A stretch of DNA of 64,000 nt from Ruminococcus sp. (lineage in GTDB: Bacteria; Bacillota; Clostridia; Oscillospirales; Acutalibacteraceae): the NCBI GenBank assembly GCA_017473555.1, contig JAFUKO010000101.1:1-64000 (forward strand), read 5' to 3'. Made by a program: the position numbers and the translations under genes. Shown here piece after piece: positions 9,539 through 16,536 of this stretch; position 1 is the first letter of the stretch, and the number at the start of each line of letters is the position of its first letter. Under the pieces are notes generated by a model that ran no database searches, had not been told where the DNA came from, and was given only the letters and a program-made list of their open reading frames with translations.

Positions 9539-9634
9539 TTACCTCCTTACGCAAAATAGAAGTATAATACCCACGAGCAGACCGATGCCGAACACTGCTA
9601 ATGCCGCGATAAGTAAAACTAATGATAGACTCAT
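9539..9634 (-). CDS. 31-aa membrane peptide between rnfA and rnfB, resembles the RnfB anchor
   Basis: This ORF is too short for standard gene calls. It begins with ATG 9634, has its own AAGGAGG site overlapping the rnfA stop, and ends at TAA 9539 inside the rnfB ribosome site. The peptide is one hydrophobic helix with a Cys-Val-Arg-Arg tail. Its core LAVFGIGLLVGIILLF lines up without gaps with LVVAGIGLLIGLILAI in the RnfB anchor. So it is either a small Rnf subunit or the remnant of an rnfB duplication. The intact frame, spacing and ribosome site argue that it is translated. I know of no described function. Confidence 0.7.
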   Translation of the reverse strand: MSLSLVLLIAALAVFGIGLLVGIILLFCVRR

Positions 9635-9647
9635 AATACTTACCTCC

Positions 9648-10271
9648 TTATGCCAGTGGGATGAGCTTATCTACAAAGCCTGAGAAGCCTAAGAAGCTCA
9701 AAGCTACCAGAGATGCTGAAATCAGAGTGATAGGAAGACCCTGTAAGCTCTTTGGAACATCAGCGGACTCAAGACGGGAACGAACACCTGCGAACATTAC
9801 CATAGCAACTAAGAATCCTATACCAGCTCCCAGTGCGTTTACCAGAGCGTGACCATAAGTGTATGTGTAGAGTGAAGTTGTTTCAACCTTCTGGAGCACG
9901 AGCATTGTAACGCCTAAGATAGCACAGTTTGTTGTGATAAGCGGAAGATAAACACCCAGCGACTGGTACAGTGCAGGGATGTACTTTTTGAGGACGATTT
10001 CGACCAGCTGTACCAGACCTGCGATGATCAAGATGAACACGATAGTCTGTAAGTAAGCTAAATCGTTAGGTACCAAAAGGTACTGATAAATTGGGAAAGT
10101 AACAGCGGTTGCGAGCACCATAACAAAGGTTACGGCAATGCTCATACCGACAGCTGTGTTGAGCTTTTTGGAAACGCCTAAGAACGGACAGATACCAAGG
10201 AACTTGCACAGTACATAGTTTTCGGTAAGGATAGCCGCTAAAAATACGGAAACAAGGGATTTAACCAGCAT
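9648..10271 (-). CDS. rnfA: Rnf complex membrane subunit RnfA
   Basis: 207 aa with six membrane helices. The ENYVLCKFLGICPFLG block near the N-terminus, with a conserved Cys in a membrane helix, is the RnfA/NqrE hallmark. A homologous CAILGV block follows in the second half. The Cys residues are thought to hold an iron centre within the membrane. The start overlaps the rnfE end by 11 nt. It is followed by the 31-codon ORF rather than directly by rnfB. Confidence 0.95.
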   Translation of the reverse strand: MLVKSLVSVFLAAILTENYVLCKFLGICPFLGVSKKLNTAVGMSIAVTFVMVLATAVTFPIYQYLLVPNDLAYLQTIVFILIIAGLVQLVEIVLKKYIPALYQSLGVYLPLITTNCAILGVTMLVLQKVETTSLYTYTYGHALVNALGAGIGFLVAMVMFAGVRSRLESADVPKSLQGLPITLISASLVALSFLGFSGFVDKLIPLA

Positions 10272-10974
10272 TTTCTGCTACCTCCTTATCTGAATTTTCG
10301 CTGTCAGTCTTTGCACACTCAAAGCTTTTGCAGGTTTTGCTCATCGGGCAACCCTGACACGGAGACTCGACAACTTTTTTGCCTGCTTTAGTGTTTAATT
10401 TGTTTGCAAGAGCAATAAGAATACCGAAGACAAAGAAGCCACCAGGTGGCAGAATGAAGATGAGTATCTGGACAGGGAGAACCTGAATTCCAAAAATAGA
10501 ACCTGAGCCTAAGACTTCACGGATGATACCCATACAAAGCAGTGCCGCCGTAAAGCCGACACCCATTCCGAGTCCGTCAAGAATACTTGGAAAAACAGGG
10601 TTCTTGCTTGCGTACATCTCGGCTCTGCCTAAAATGATACAGTTAACAACAATAAGCGGTAAGAAGATACCCAGTGAGTCGTTGATAGCAGGAGAGAACG
10701 CTTTGACTATCATCTGGACTATTGTTACAAAGCCTGCGATGATTGTGATATACGCAGGGATTCTGACTTTGTCAGGAATAACTTTTCGAAGCATCGAGAT
10801 AACCGCATTTGAGCAGATTAAAACTGCAGTAGCGGCAACGCCCATACCGATAGCGTTTGAAGCTGAAGTTGTAACCGCTAAAGTAGGACAGGTGCCGAGC
10901 ACCAGGCATAATACAGGGTTTTCTTTGATAATACCCTTTGTAAATTCCTGTAAATAGGATTTCTTTTCAGCCAT
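10261..10974 (-). CDS. rnfE: Rnf complex membrane subunit RnfE
   Basis: 237 aa. Paralogous to RnfA: ENPVLCLVLGTCPTLAV at the N-terminus and NCIILGRAE in the second half, with six membrane helices. The C-terminus carries an extra Cys-rich tail (CQGCPMSKTCKSFEC) that looks like a small metal or disulfide site. I know of no function for that extension. The ATG overlaps the rnfG stop (TGATG), and the end overlaps rnfA. Confidence 0.94.
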   Translation of the reverse strand: MAEKKSYLQEFTKGIIKENPVLCLVLGTCPTLAVTTSASNAIGMGVAATAVLICSNAVISMLRKVIPDKVRIPAYITIIAGFVTIVQMIVKAFSPAINDSLGIFLPLIVVNCIILGRAEMYASKNPVFPSILDGLGMGVGFTAALLCMGIIREVLGSGSIFGIQVLPVQILIFILPPGGFFVFGILIALANKLNTKAGKKVVESPCQGCPMSKTCKSFECAKTDSENSDKEVAENAG

Positions 10975-11552
10975 CAGTTCTCACCTCCTATAATCTCAGT
11001 ATTGTAAATGTCACAAGCTGTGTTGACAGCGTCAATAACAGCACGTGACGAAATTGTTGATGATGTGACAGCATCGACTTTCTGGCCTTCGCCTGAGTAG
11101 TCTTTGTCAACTACTACCTTGTCAGAGCTTACAAGTCCTTTAAAACGAGATGTAAAGTCCTCGTTTGAAGTGTTCTTGCCAAGACCTGGTGTTTCGTCGT
11201 CGTTGTAATAAACGTCGATGTTGATGATAGAGCCACTTGTGTCGATACCTGTCATAACTTTAATCTGTCCACCGTAGCCTGATGATACGGTTGAAACAGC
11301 GTAGCCGACGATTTCGCCCTTGTCGTTTTTGCCGACAAAGACTGTGCCGTCGTCACCTGTGTAAGCTTCTTCAAATGTGCTTGCGTCAGGACAGACGATT
11401 GTCATCGACTCCTGCTGTGACTGTGCCTCGTTTTCGGCAATTTTAGTAGCGGTAATAGCGTTAGTGAAAGCTAAAGCCGCTGTGATTACTACACAAATGA
11501 TAAACAGTGAAATGGTAGGGATAAATACGTCTTTGAAATTCATCTTTCTCAT
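10974..11552 (-). CDS. rnfG: Rnf complex FMN-binding subunit RnfG
   Basis: 192 aa. One N-terminal membrane helix (about residues 11-32) is followed by an extracytoplasmic FMN-binding domain. The covalent FMN site, SGAT in the standard form, appears as DAVTSSTISS with the candidate flavinylated Thr at residue 166. The start overlaps the rnfD stop by 4 nt (ATGA) with GGGGG upstream. It should carry electrons between RnfD and the membrane iron centre. Confidence 0.93.
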   Translation of the reverse strand: MRKMNFKDVFIPTISLFIICVVITAALAFTNAITATKIAENEAQSQQESMTIVCPDASTFEEAYTGDDGTVFVGKNDKGEIVGYAVSTVSSGYGGQIKVMTGIDTSGSIINIDVYYNDDETPGLGKNTSNEDFTSRFKGLVSSDKVVVDKDYSGEGQKVDAVTSSTISSRAVIDAVNTACDIYNTEIIGGEN

Positions 11553-12487
11553 TTTTTATCCCCCTTTGCTTTCTTGACTGCACCGAAAGGCTTTGGAGTT
11601 GTAGCCATTTCGATAAGAGGTACTAAGATATTCATAAGCAGGATTGAGAATGACGCACCCTCAGGCATATTGGAGTATGTTCTGAGCAGAATTGTGAGCA
11701 CACCACAGCCTATAGCATAAACCACCTTGCCCCATTTTGTGATAGGACAGGTTACATAGTCTGTAGCCATAAAGATAGCACCGAGGAGCAGTCCGCCTGA
11801 AAGTATCTGATACAGCGGGTCCTGACCTACAATTAGTGCCATTACGCCTGCCGATAAAATATAAATACAAGGGATGATAGGGGAGATTACCTTTTTTACT
11901 ACAAGATAAATACCGCCTAAGATAAGAGCTATAGCACAGGTCTCGCCGAGTGAACCGCCGTGAGCACCGATAAGGAGAGTTGTGTAAGAATATGTACCGC
12001 TCTGTGCGACAAGTGGAGTAGCGGATGCTACTGCGTCAAAGTCTTTACAGAAAGCGTCGGTCCATGTCATCATAGCGTTAGGGAATGACACCAGCAGAAC
12101 AATTCTTGCGGCTAAAGCAGGGTTTACAAAGTTCATACCAAGACCGCCGAACATCTGCTTAACAACTACAATTGCGACAATAGAGCCAAAAACTGCGATA
12201 AGCGGATTGATAGCAGCAGGCAGGTTAAGAGCTAACAGCAAGCCTGTGACAACAGCCGATAAGTCGCCGATAGTTGTGTCGCGCTTCATAACTTTGCGTG
12301 CGATGTATTCACTCAAAACACAGGATGCAATACATACGCCGATGAGCATCAAAGCTCTGAATCCAAAAAATACAACAGATGCAATTGATGCGGGCACTAA
12401 AGCGATGATAACATCGAGCATTATCTTAGTGGTTGAAGAATCTGAACGAACATGAGGAGAGGACGAAACGTACATTTTGTTTTCCAT
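11549..12487 (-). CDS. rnfD: Rnf complex membrane subunit RnfD
   Basis: 312 aa, polytopic, of the NqrB/RnfD family. The covalent FMN motif appears as ASATPL with the candidate Thr at residue 157. GLGMNFVNPALAARI is a second conserved block. Together with RnfG, A and E it forms the membrane part that couples ferredoxin:NAD oxidoreduction to Na+ or H+ export. The start lies directly after the rnfC stop. Which ion is used cannot be decided here. Confidence 0.95.
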   Translation of the reverse strand: MENKMYVSSSPHVRSDSSTTKIMLDVIIALVPASIASVVFFGFRALMLIGVCIASCVLSEYIARKVMKRDTTIGDLSAVVTGLLLALNLPAAINPLIAVFGSIVAIVVVKQMFGGLGMNFVNPALAARIVLLVSFPNAMMTWTDAFCKDFDAVASATPLVAQSGTYSYTTLLIGAHGGSLGETCAIALILGGIYLVVKKVISPIIPCIYILSAGVMALIVGQDPLYQILSGGLLLGAIFMATDYVTCPITKWGKVVYAIGCGVLTILLRTYSNMPEGASFSILLMNILVPLIEMATTPKPFGAVKKAKGDKK

Positions 12488-13855
12488 TTACTTACCCTCC
12501 TTTAAAGGCATCAACCTTTTCTTCTCGTTGTTTATAATCTGTTTTCCTAAACGGATGTTGTTTACAAGATGGCGGTTAGCAGGACATACATAAGCACAGC
12601 AACCACATTCCATACAGTTCATAATATTAGCCTTCATCATAGCGTCTACATCTTTTGAGTTTACTGCTTTGCAGATAGATGTAGGCATCAGGCACATCGG
12701 GCAGGCGTCTACGCACTTGCCACAGTGGATGCACGCAGAAGGCTCCTGAAGTTTAGCTTCCTTTTCGCTGAATGCTAAAATAGCGTTGTTTTGTTTAGCG
12801 ATAAACAGAGAGTCGTCGCTGACAGAGCTTCCCATCATCGGACCACCCATAATGAGCTTTTTAGGTTCTACCTTGTATCCACCGCAGAATTCAATGATAT
12901 CCTTGACAGATGTTCCGATAGGAACGATGACGTTTTTAGGCTCTGCGATAGCATCGCCGTCAACGGTTATACGCCTTTTGATAAGCGGAATACCTGACTT
13001 GAGATAATATGACAAAAGTGCAATTGATGCGACGTTCATCACAAGACAGCCTGCGTCAGCAGGTAACTTGCCCATAGGCACCACTCGGTTTGTGCACGCT
13101 TTTATGAGCACCTTTTCAGCACCGTAAGGGTAAGATGCCTTGAGCGGTAAAACACGCACCTCGTCGTACTTGTCAATTTCGTTGTCAGCGATAGTTTTAA
13201 GCACCTTGATAGCATCCGGTTTGTTGTCTTCAATTCCGATGATGACACGCTTAAGACCGAGGATGTCTTTTAATGTATAAATACCGCTCATAATATTCCA
13301 CGAGTTTTCAATTACCTCACGGTGGTCGGCTGTGATATATGGTTCGCACTCAGCCAGGTTGATGATGAGCGTATCAACGTTTTTGTCAATCGGAATGTTA
13401 AGCTTAACGTGTGTAGGGAAACCTGCACCGCCCAAGCCTACAAGTCCGCTTTCTCTGGTAGCTTTGAGCAAGTCAGATATGTTGTTGACAACTGGTGGTT
13501 TGATACCCTCATACATACGCATCTCGCCGTCGGATTCAATGGTGATAGCATCAACCTTTGAGCCGTCAGGAGCGGTGATTTTGTCGATTTTTTTAACAGT
13601 GCCCGAAATAGAGCTATGGATAGGAGCGCTCACATATGCATCACTATCGCCGATTACCTGACCGACAGCTACTGTGTCACCGACTTTGACCACAGGTTTA
13701 CACACAGCACCGATGTGCTGTGACATCGAAATGGTCACAGACGAAGGCACAGGCATATAAACACTCTGGATGGATGCGGTGTTTTTTCTGTGCGGTACGT
13801 GTACACCTCCGTGGGTGCGGTACGGCTTTTTCGGGAAAGTAAGTTTTTCTTCCAT
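12488..13855 (-). CDS. rnfC: Rnf complex NADH-binding subunit RnfC
   Basis: About 455 aa. The N-terminal RnfC barrel-sandwich region (HGGVHVPHRKN) is followed by the NADH/FMN-binding NuoF-like part (GLVGLGGAGFPTHVKL, LIINLAECEPY), an SLBB-like segment and two [4Fe-4S] motifs, CIHCGKCVDACP and CMECGCCAYVCP. I use the ATG at 13855, with AAGGGG 9 nt upstream, rather than the TTG at 13861. First gene of rnfCDGEA-(31 aa)-B. It exchanges electrons with NAD on the cytoplasmic face. Confidence 0.96.
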   Translation of the reverse strand: MEEKLTFPKKPYRTHGGVHVPHRKNTASIQSVYMPVPSSVTISMSQHIGAVCKPVVKVGDTVAVGQVIGDSDAYVSAPIHSSISGTVKKIDKITAPDGSKVDAITIESDGEMRMYEGIKPPVVNNISDLLKATRESGLVGLGGAGFPTHVKLNIPIDKNVDTLIINLAECEPYITADHREVIENSWNIMSGIYTLKDILGLKRVIIGIEDNKPDAIKVLKTIADNEIDKYDEVRVLPLKASYPYGAEKVLIKACTNRVVPMGKLPADAGCLVMNVASIALLSYYLKSGIPLIKRRITVDGDAIAEPKNVIVPIGTSVKDIIEFCGGYKVEPKKLIMGGPMMGSSVSDDSLFIAKQNNAILAFSEKEAKLQEPSACIHCGKCVDACPMCLMPTSICKAVNSKDVDAMMKANIMNCMECGCCAYVCPANRHLVNNIRLGKQIINNEKKRLMPLKEGK

Positions 13856-13908
13856 ACTCAAAAACCCCTTTACGATTAGTAAAAAATGTAAAAATTGCTT
13901 TACATAAC

Positions 13909-13937
13909 ATTATATCATTTTGTGCAACTTTTTGCAA
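13909..13937 (-). promoter_or_regulatory. Sigma-A promoter for the rnf operon
   Basis: On the minus strand TTGCAA (13932-13937) and a perfect TATAAT (13909-13914) stand 17 bp apart, about 55 bp before rnfC. Confidence 0.65.
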
Positions 13938-14007
13938 TGTGAATATCAGCCAAAATAAACGGAACAATATGGTGTATAAATACTAAAAGATATTCGGAGT
14001 TGATTTT

Positions 14008-14361
14008 ATGCAGTACCTTTATGCATTTTTGGTCGGCGGAGCTATATGCTTAATCGGACAGATTCTTATTGATAAAACAAAGCTCACTCCTGCACGGATT
14101 CTGACTGGCTATGTTGTCACCGGTGTCATACTTTCTGCCATCGGAGTGTATCAGCCGCTAGCTGATTTTGCAGGAGCCGGAGCAAGCGTACCGTTGTGCG
14201 GATTTGGTCACCTTATGGCTCAGGGCGTAAAAAACGCCGTGGACTCAATCGGTGCGATGGGGATACTGAAAGGCGGTTTAGTTGCGGGTGCGGCAGGAAT
14301 CACAGCCGCTGTAACTTTCGGATTAGTCGCAAGTCTCTTGAGTAAATCAAAGGAAAAATGA
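14008..14361 (+). CDS. spoVAE: Stage V sporulation protein AE (SpoVAE-like)
   Basis: 117 aa with four hydrophobic segments. Blocks such as GAICLIGQILIDKTKLTPAR, FAGAGASVPLCGFGHLMAQG and GILKGG are those of the SpoVA membrane proteins, which move dipicolinic acid into the forespore and out at germination. The gene stands alone: neither spoVAC nor spoVAD is next to it, and it diverges from rnf. I cannot tell whether it completes a SpoVA set encoded elsewhere. Upstream, GAATA and CAATATG (13941-13971) loosely recall a sigma-G promoter, but the spacing is long. Confidence 0.88.
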   Translation: MQYLYAFLVGGAICLIGQILIDKTKLTPARILTGYVVTGVILSAIGVYQPLADFAGAGASVPLCGFGHLMAQGVKNAVDSIGAMGILKGGLVAGAAGITAAVTFGLVASLLSKSKEK

Positions 14362-14363
14362 CA

Positions 14364-14390
14364 AAAGCTCCCGATAGTCGGGAGCTTTTT
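14364..14390 (+). terminator. Terminator of spoVAE
   Basis: AGCTCCCGA (14366-14374) and TCGGGAGCT (14378-14386) form a perfect stem with a 3-nt loop, followed by TTTT. Confidence 0.9.
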
Positions 14391-14407
14391 GATGTATGTG
14401 TAGTGTA

Positions 14408-14442
14408 TAAAAACAAAAATGCACCCGCTATTAACGAGTGCA
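14408..14442 (-). terminator. Terminator of the 50-aa membrane protein gene
   Basis: On the minus strand TGCACTCG and CGGGTGCA form a stem with one G-U pair, followed by TTTTTGTTTTT. It lies 10 bp after the stop at 14452. Confidence 0.8.
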
Positions 14443-14451
14443 CAAAATGAA

Positions 14452-14604
14452 TTACTGAATTGAATAATCGAGGTATTCCTCGAGCTCAGCGTCGTCCTTC
14501 TTCTTCTTTTCGCGTACAACTAAAAATGCAGTGATAGCAGCTGTAACAGCGGCAACGGCGGAAATTAAAACAACAATCCAACCGAGTCTTGGTTTCTTCT
14601 CCAT
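14452..14604 (-). CDS. 50-aa single-pass membrane protein
   Basis: This short gene starts at ATG 14604 with AAGGAGG 6-7 nt upstream and ends at 14452, followed by its own terminator. The peptide has a short basic start (MEKKPRLGW), one membrane helix rich in Val and Ala (about residues 9-30), then a charged REKKKKDDAELEEYL tail. The positive side should lie in the cytoplasm. I do not recognise a family. The ribosome site, clean frame and terminator make it a real gene. Confidence 0.8.
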   Translation of the reverse strand: MEKKPRLGWIVVLISAVAAVTAAITAFLVVREKKKKDDAELEEYLDYSIQ

Positions 14605-14807
14605 AAGACTACCTCCTTAGGGTTTCATATTACACATCAAATAATAACAGTTATTCTTCGAAAAGTCAACCAACTTTATGCATAGGTAAGTTAATTTTTT
14701 GTAAACTTAAGAGTGGGGTACTGTAGCTATCAGTACGCCTAGGTCGAGTCTGTGTTTTCGTGGTAAACAACGTCAACAAAGAAAACCTATGCGATACTGT
14801 GGGCATT
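14605..14807. other. Gene-free region upstream of the 50-aa gene
   Basis: AT-rich, with no ORF that has a ribosome site. It should carry the promoter of the 50-aa gene. It runs into the repeat block at 14808-15126. Confidence 0.5.
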
Positions 14808-14835
14808 GTGAGGGCTGTGCACCTCACACGCTTAA
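14808..14835 (-). repeat. Start of a type 2 intergenic repeat, third occurrence
   Basis: On the minus strand TTAAGCGTGTGAGG then TGCACAGCCCTCAC follows directly after the type 1 unit. Past this 28-bp hairpin I cannot align the sequence to the other type 2 units. Confidence 0.6.
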
Positions 14836-14989
14836 ATATATCACGCCTCACTCAATCTCGCTGCTCTTCCAAATCTCTACTGCTCCTTGCTCTCTTGCTA
14901 AAATCAAGAAAAATATTGTATTCTTGATTTTTTAATGCGAGAGCTCGGTCGCTTTGAGATTTGAAAGGCTCGATTGTTCACACGCTTAA
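14832..14989 (-). repeat. Dispersed palindromic intergenic repeat, type 1, copy B
   Basis: Same unit as 152-308 and same minus-strand sense. The inner stem here is AAAATCAAGAA (14900-14910) with TTCTTGATTTT (14921-14931). The next helix pairs CTCTC (14890-14894) with GAGAG (14939-14943), and the same TT bulge lies at 14895-14896. Stem bases differ from copy A on both sides while pairing is kept. It stands in tandem between two type 2 units. Confidence 0.85.
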
Positions 14990-15126
14990 ATATATCACGC
15001 CTCGTTGTGCTGCGCTGATCCTCAAAAGTCCACATACTCTCTCACCCTGTCTTGTTCACTTTTGTGAACTGCAACAGGTTGGGTTCGTATTCGACTTTGT
15101 GAGGGCTGTGCACCTCACACGCTTAA
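14990..15126 (-). repeat. Dispersed intergenic repeat, type 2, full unit
   Basis: On the minus strand it begins TTAAGCGTGTGAGG plus TGCACAGCCCTCAC and ends GAGGCGTGATATATT, the same boundaries as type 1. Inside is a long hairpin: GTTCAC (15054-15059) with GTGAAC (15064-15069), extended by CCTGT (15046-15050) with ACAGG (15074-15078). It lies beyond the rpsT terminator. Confidence 0.75.
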
Positions 15127-15131
15127 ATAAA

Positions 15132-15162
15132 CAAAAAAAGCAGGGCGTGTTGCTCTGCTTTT
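15132..15162 (-). terminator. Terminator of rpsT
   Basis: An 11-bp stem (15136-15146 with 15152-15162, one mismatch) with a 5-nt loop is followed on the minus strand by a T run. Confidence 0.88.
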
Positions 15163-15188
15163 AAGGTCGTCATATTAACGCTTTTAAA

Positions 15189-15449
15189 TTATGCTGATGC
15201 ATTGAGTCTCTTCATGAGAGAAGCCTTGCTTCTAGCAGCTGTGTTCTTGTGCATGAGGCCCTTTGCTGCTGCCTTGTCGATCTTCTTGATAGCAAGACGA
15301 ACTGCCTCAGCCTTGTTGTCAGCGTTTGTATCAACAGCAACGTATGCTTTCTTTACTGCTGTCTTAAGAGCACTTTTAGTAGCTTTGTTCTGAGCTGTCT
15401 TAGTAGCGATAACCTTAACACGCTTCTTAGCTGATTTAATATTTGGCAT
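15189..15449 (-). CDS. rpsT: 30S ribosomal protein S20
   Basis: 86 aa, Lys/Ala-rich and helical. It begins [17 protein letters not shown] and contains the typical [24 protein letters not shown] block. S20 binds 16S rRNA at the bottom of the small subunit. ATG is preceded by AAGGAGG at 8 nt. A one-gene unit with its own promoter and terminator, as in many Firmicutes. Confidence 0.97.
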   Translation of the reverse strand: MPNIKSAKKRVKVIATKTAQNKATKSALKTAVKKAYVAVDTNADNKAEAVRLAIKKIDKAAAKGLMHKNTAARSKASLMKRLNASA

Positions 15450-15484
15450 TGTCCCACCTCCTTAATTTACGCTCATATAGACGT

Positions 15485-15513
15485 ATATTAACATTATTGA
15501 ATGAAAAATGCAA
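15485..15513 (-). promoter_or_regulatory. Sigma-A promoter for rpsT
   Basis: On the minus strand TTGCAT (15508-15513) and TAATAT (15485-15490) stand 17 bp apart, about 36 bp before the ATG. Confidence 0.6.
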
Positions 15514-15624
15514 GTGTTTTAGAAAAATAAACTTGATTTTTTTGAAAGAAAATGTGATAAACACTAAGCAATCACAACATCTTGTGATAAAAATCGTGTT
15601 ACACACAAACACAACCACTCCGAT

Positions 15625-15897
15625 TTATTCGGCATCACGGTTTTTCTTGTATTTTAAGTACGCAATTACGCAAATAATCAGTACTACAAGTGCTACGCCG
15701 CGGTATATCCACGAGTATATACCCGAGAATAAATCGACACCAACTATCAGCTCATCGCACAGATACCATCCTGATAAAAACAGGAAGAAAGCCGACAGTA
15801 CGAAGAAAAATTTTGTGTGTTTAAATGAAAGATAAAACATATACACAGCAAGGATGAACCACATTGCGGTGTATACATAGCCTGTAAATGCGTCCAT
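15625..15897 (-). CDS. Small membrane protein, second of a pair
   Basis: 90 aa with about three membrane helices and a basic cytoplasmic tail (KYKKNRD). Aromatic residues are frequent in helix 1 (YVYTAMWFILAVYMFY). No family recognised. Its ATG overlaps the stop of the upstream gene (TGATG), so the two are translationally coupled and probably act together. Confidence 0.75.
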   Translation of the reverse strand: MDAFTGYVYTAMWFILAVYMFYLSFKHTKFFFVLSAFFLFLSGWYLCDELIVGVDLFSGIYSWIYRGVALVVLIICVIAYLKYKKNRDAE

Positions 15898-16184
15898 CAG
15901 TCTTTTTCTCCTTTTTTCTTTTTGCGTTTAGATTTACTTTTTGTCATCAGGAGAATGAAGATATAGTAAATAACGATTACAATAGTGCCGATCTGCTGGA
16001 TGATATCGCCTAAAGTGCTGACAGGGTTGAGTTCAGACAGGATGTATGTCAGCATTGTCGCACAGCCCTCAAAAATCAGGTAGATAGCGAGCGGACGCAA
16101 AAGAGTCATCTTGCGGAAATATGATGAGAACATAATGATTGCCGCTAAAAAGCAAACAACGGCCGTTATTATTGAGAGTACCAT
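15897..16184 (-). CDS. Small membrane protein, first of a pair
   Basis: 95 aa with three predicted membrane helices and a strongly basic C-terminus (KSKSKRKKKKGEKD). Size and topology match the next gene, so the pair may form a heteromeric membrane complex. I do not recognise the family. A good promoter lies upstream (16223-16251). Confidence 0.75.
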   Translation of the reverse strand: MVLSIITAVVCFLAAIIMFSSYFRKMTLLRPLAIYLIFEGCATMLTYILSELNPVSTLGDIIQQIGTIVIVIYYIFILLMTKSKSKRKKKKGEKD

Positions 16185-16222
16185 ATTGTGCCTCCGTTAA
16201 AGAATTCTTGAAAACATTATAT

Positions 16223-16251
16223 ATTATATATTTTAAAGCACTCGCTGTCAA
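16223..16251 (-). promoter_or_regulatory. Sigma-A promoter for the small membrane protein pair
   Basis: On the minus strand a perfect TTGACA (16246-16251) and a perfect TATAAT (16223-16228) stand 17 bp apart. Confidence 0.8.
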
Positions 16252-16382
16252 ATTATAAGTTGTTTTAGGGTGTATATCCGATATGCATAGAAAATGGCTT
16301 TACACTGCGGTTTCTGGGGTAGTGATGGCAGAAATATGAACGTCGTTAATTTATGTTCACAAATTGTTTACCAAAATTCACC

Positions 16383-16416
16383 TTGACTTTTTCTGCCCTT
16401 TCTGCTACATTATAAT
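16383..16416 (+). promoter_or_regulatory. Promoter of the hrcA-grpE-dnaK-dnaJ operon
   Basis: TTGACT (16383-16388) is followed after 17 bp by TACATT and after 22 bp by a perfect TATAAT (16411-16416). Which -10 is used is uncertain. Both place the transcript start at or inside the CIRCE element. Confidence 0.6.
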
Positions 16417-16422
16417 ACAGAG

Positions 16423-16449
16423 TTAGCACTCAAACACCTCGAGTGCTAA
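16423..16449 (+). promoter_or_regulatory. CIRCE operator for HrcA
   Basis: TTAGCACTC, a 9-bp spacer and GAGTGCTAA match the CIRCE consensus at every position. HrcA, encoded by the first gene downstream, binds this element and represses the operon until heat shock. Confidence 0.97.
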
Positions 16450-16536
16450 AATTCGAAAGTTTCCTGACTCCGGCTACCACGGTCTGCGTGTACTATGTAT
16501 GCGATTGACCTATGGAACCTGAAAAGGGGTGATACA

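Noticed and set aside
14808..15126. Insertion sequence remnant
   Set aside because: No transposase fragment is visible in any frame, and no target duplication can be seen. The units look like short non-coding elements.
16300..16420. Short ORF before hrcA starting near 16283
   Set aside because: Only about 18 codons, with no ribosome site and no conservation cue.
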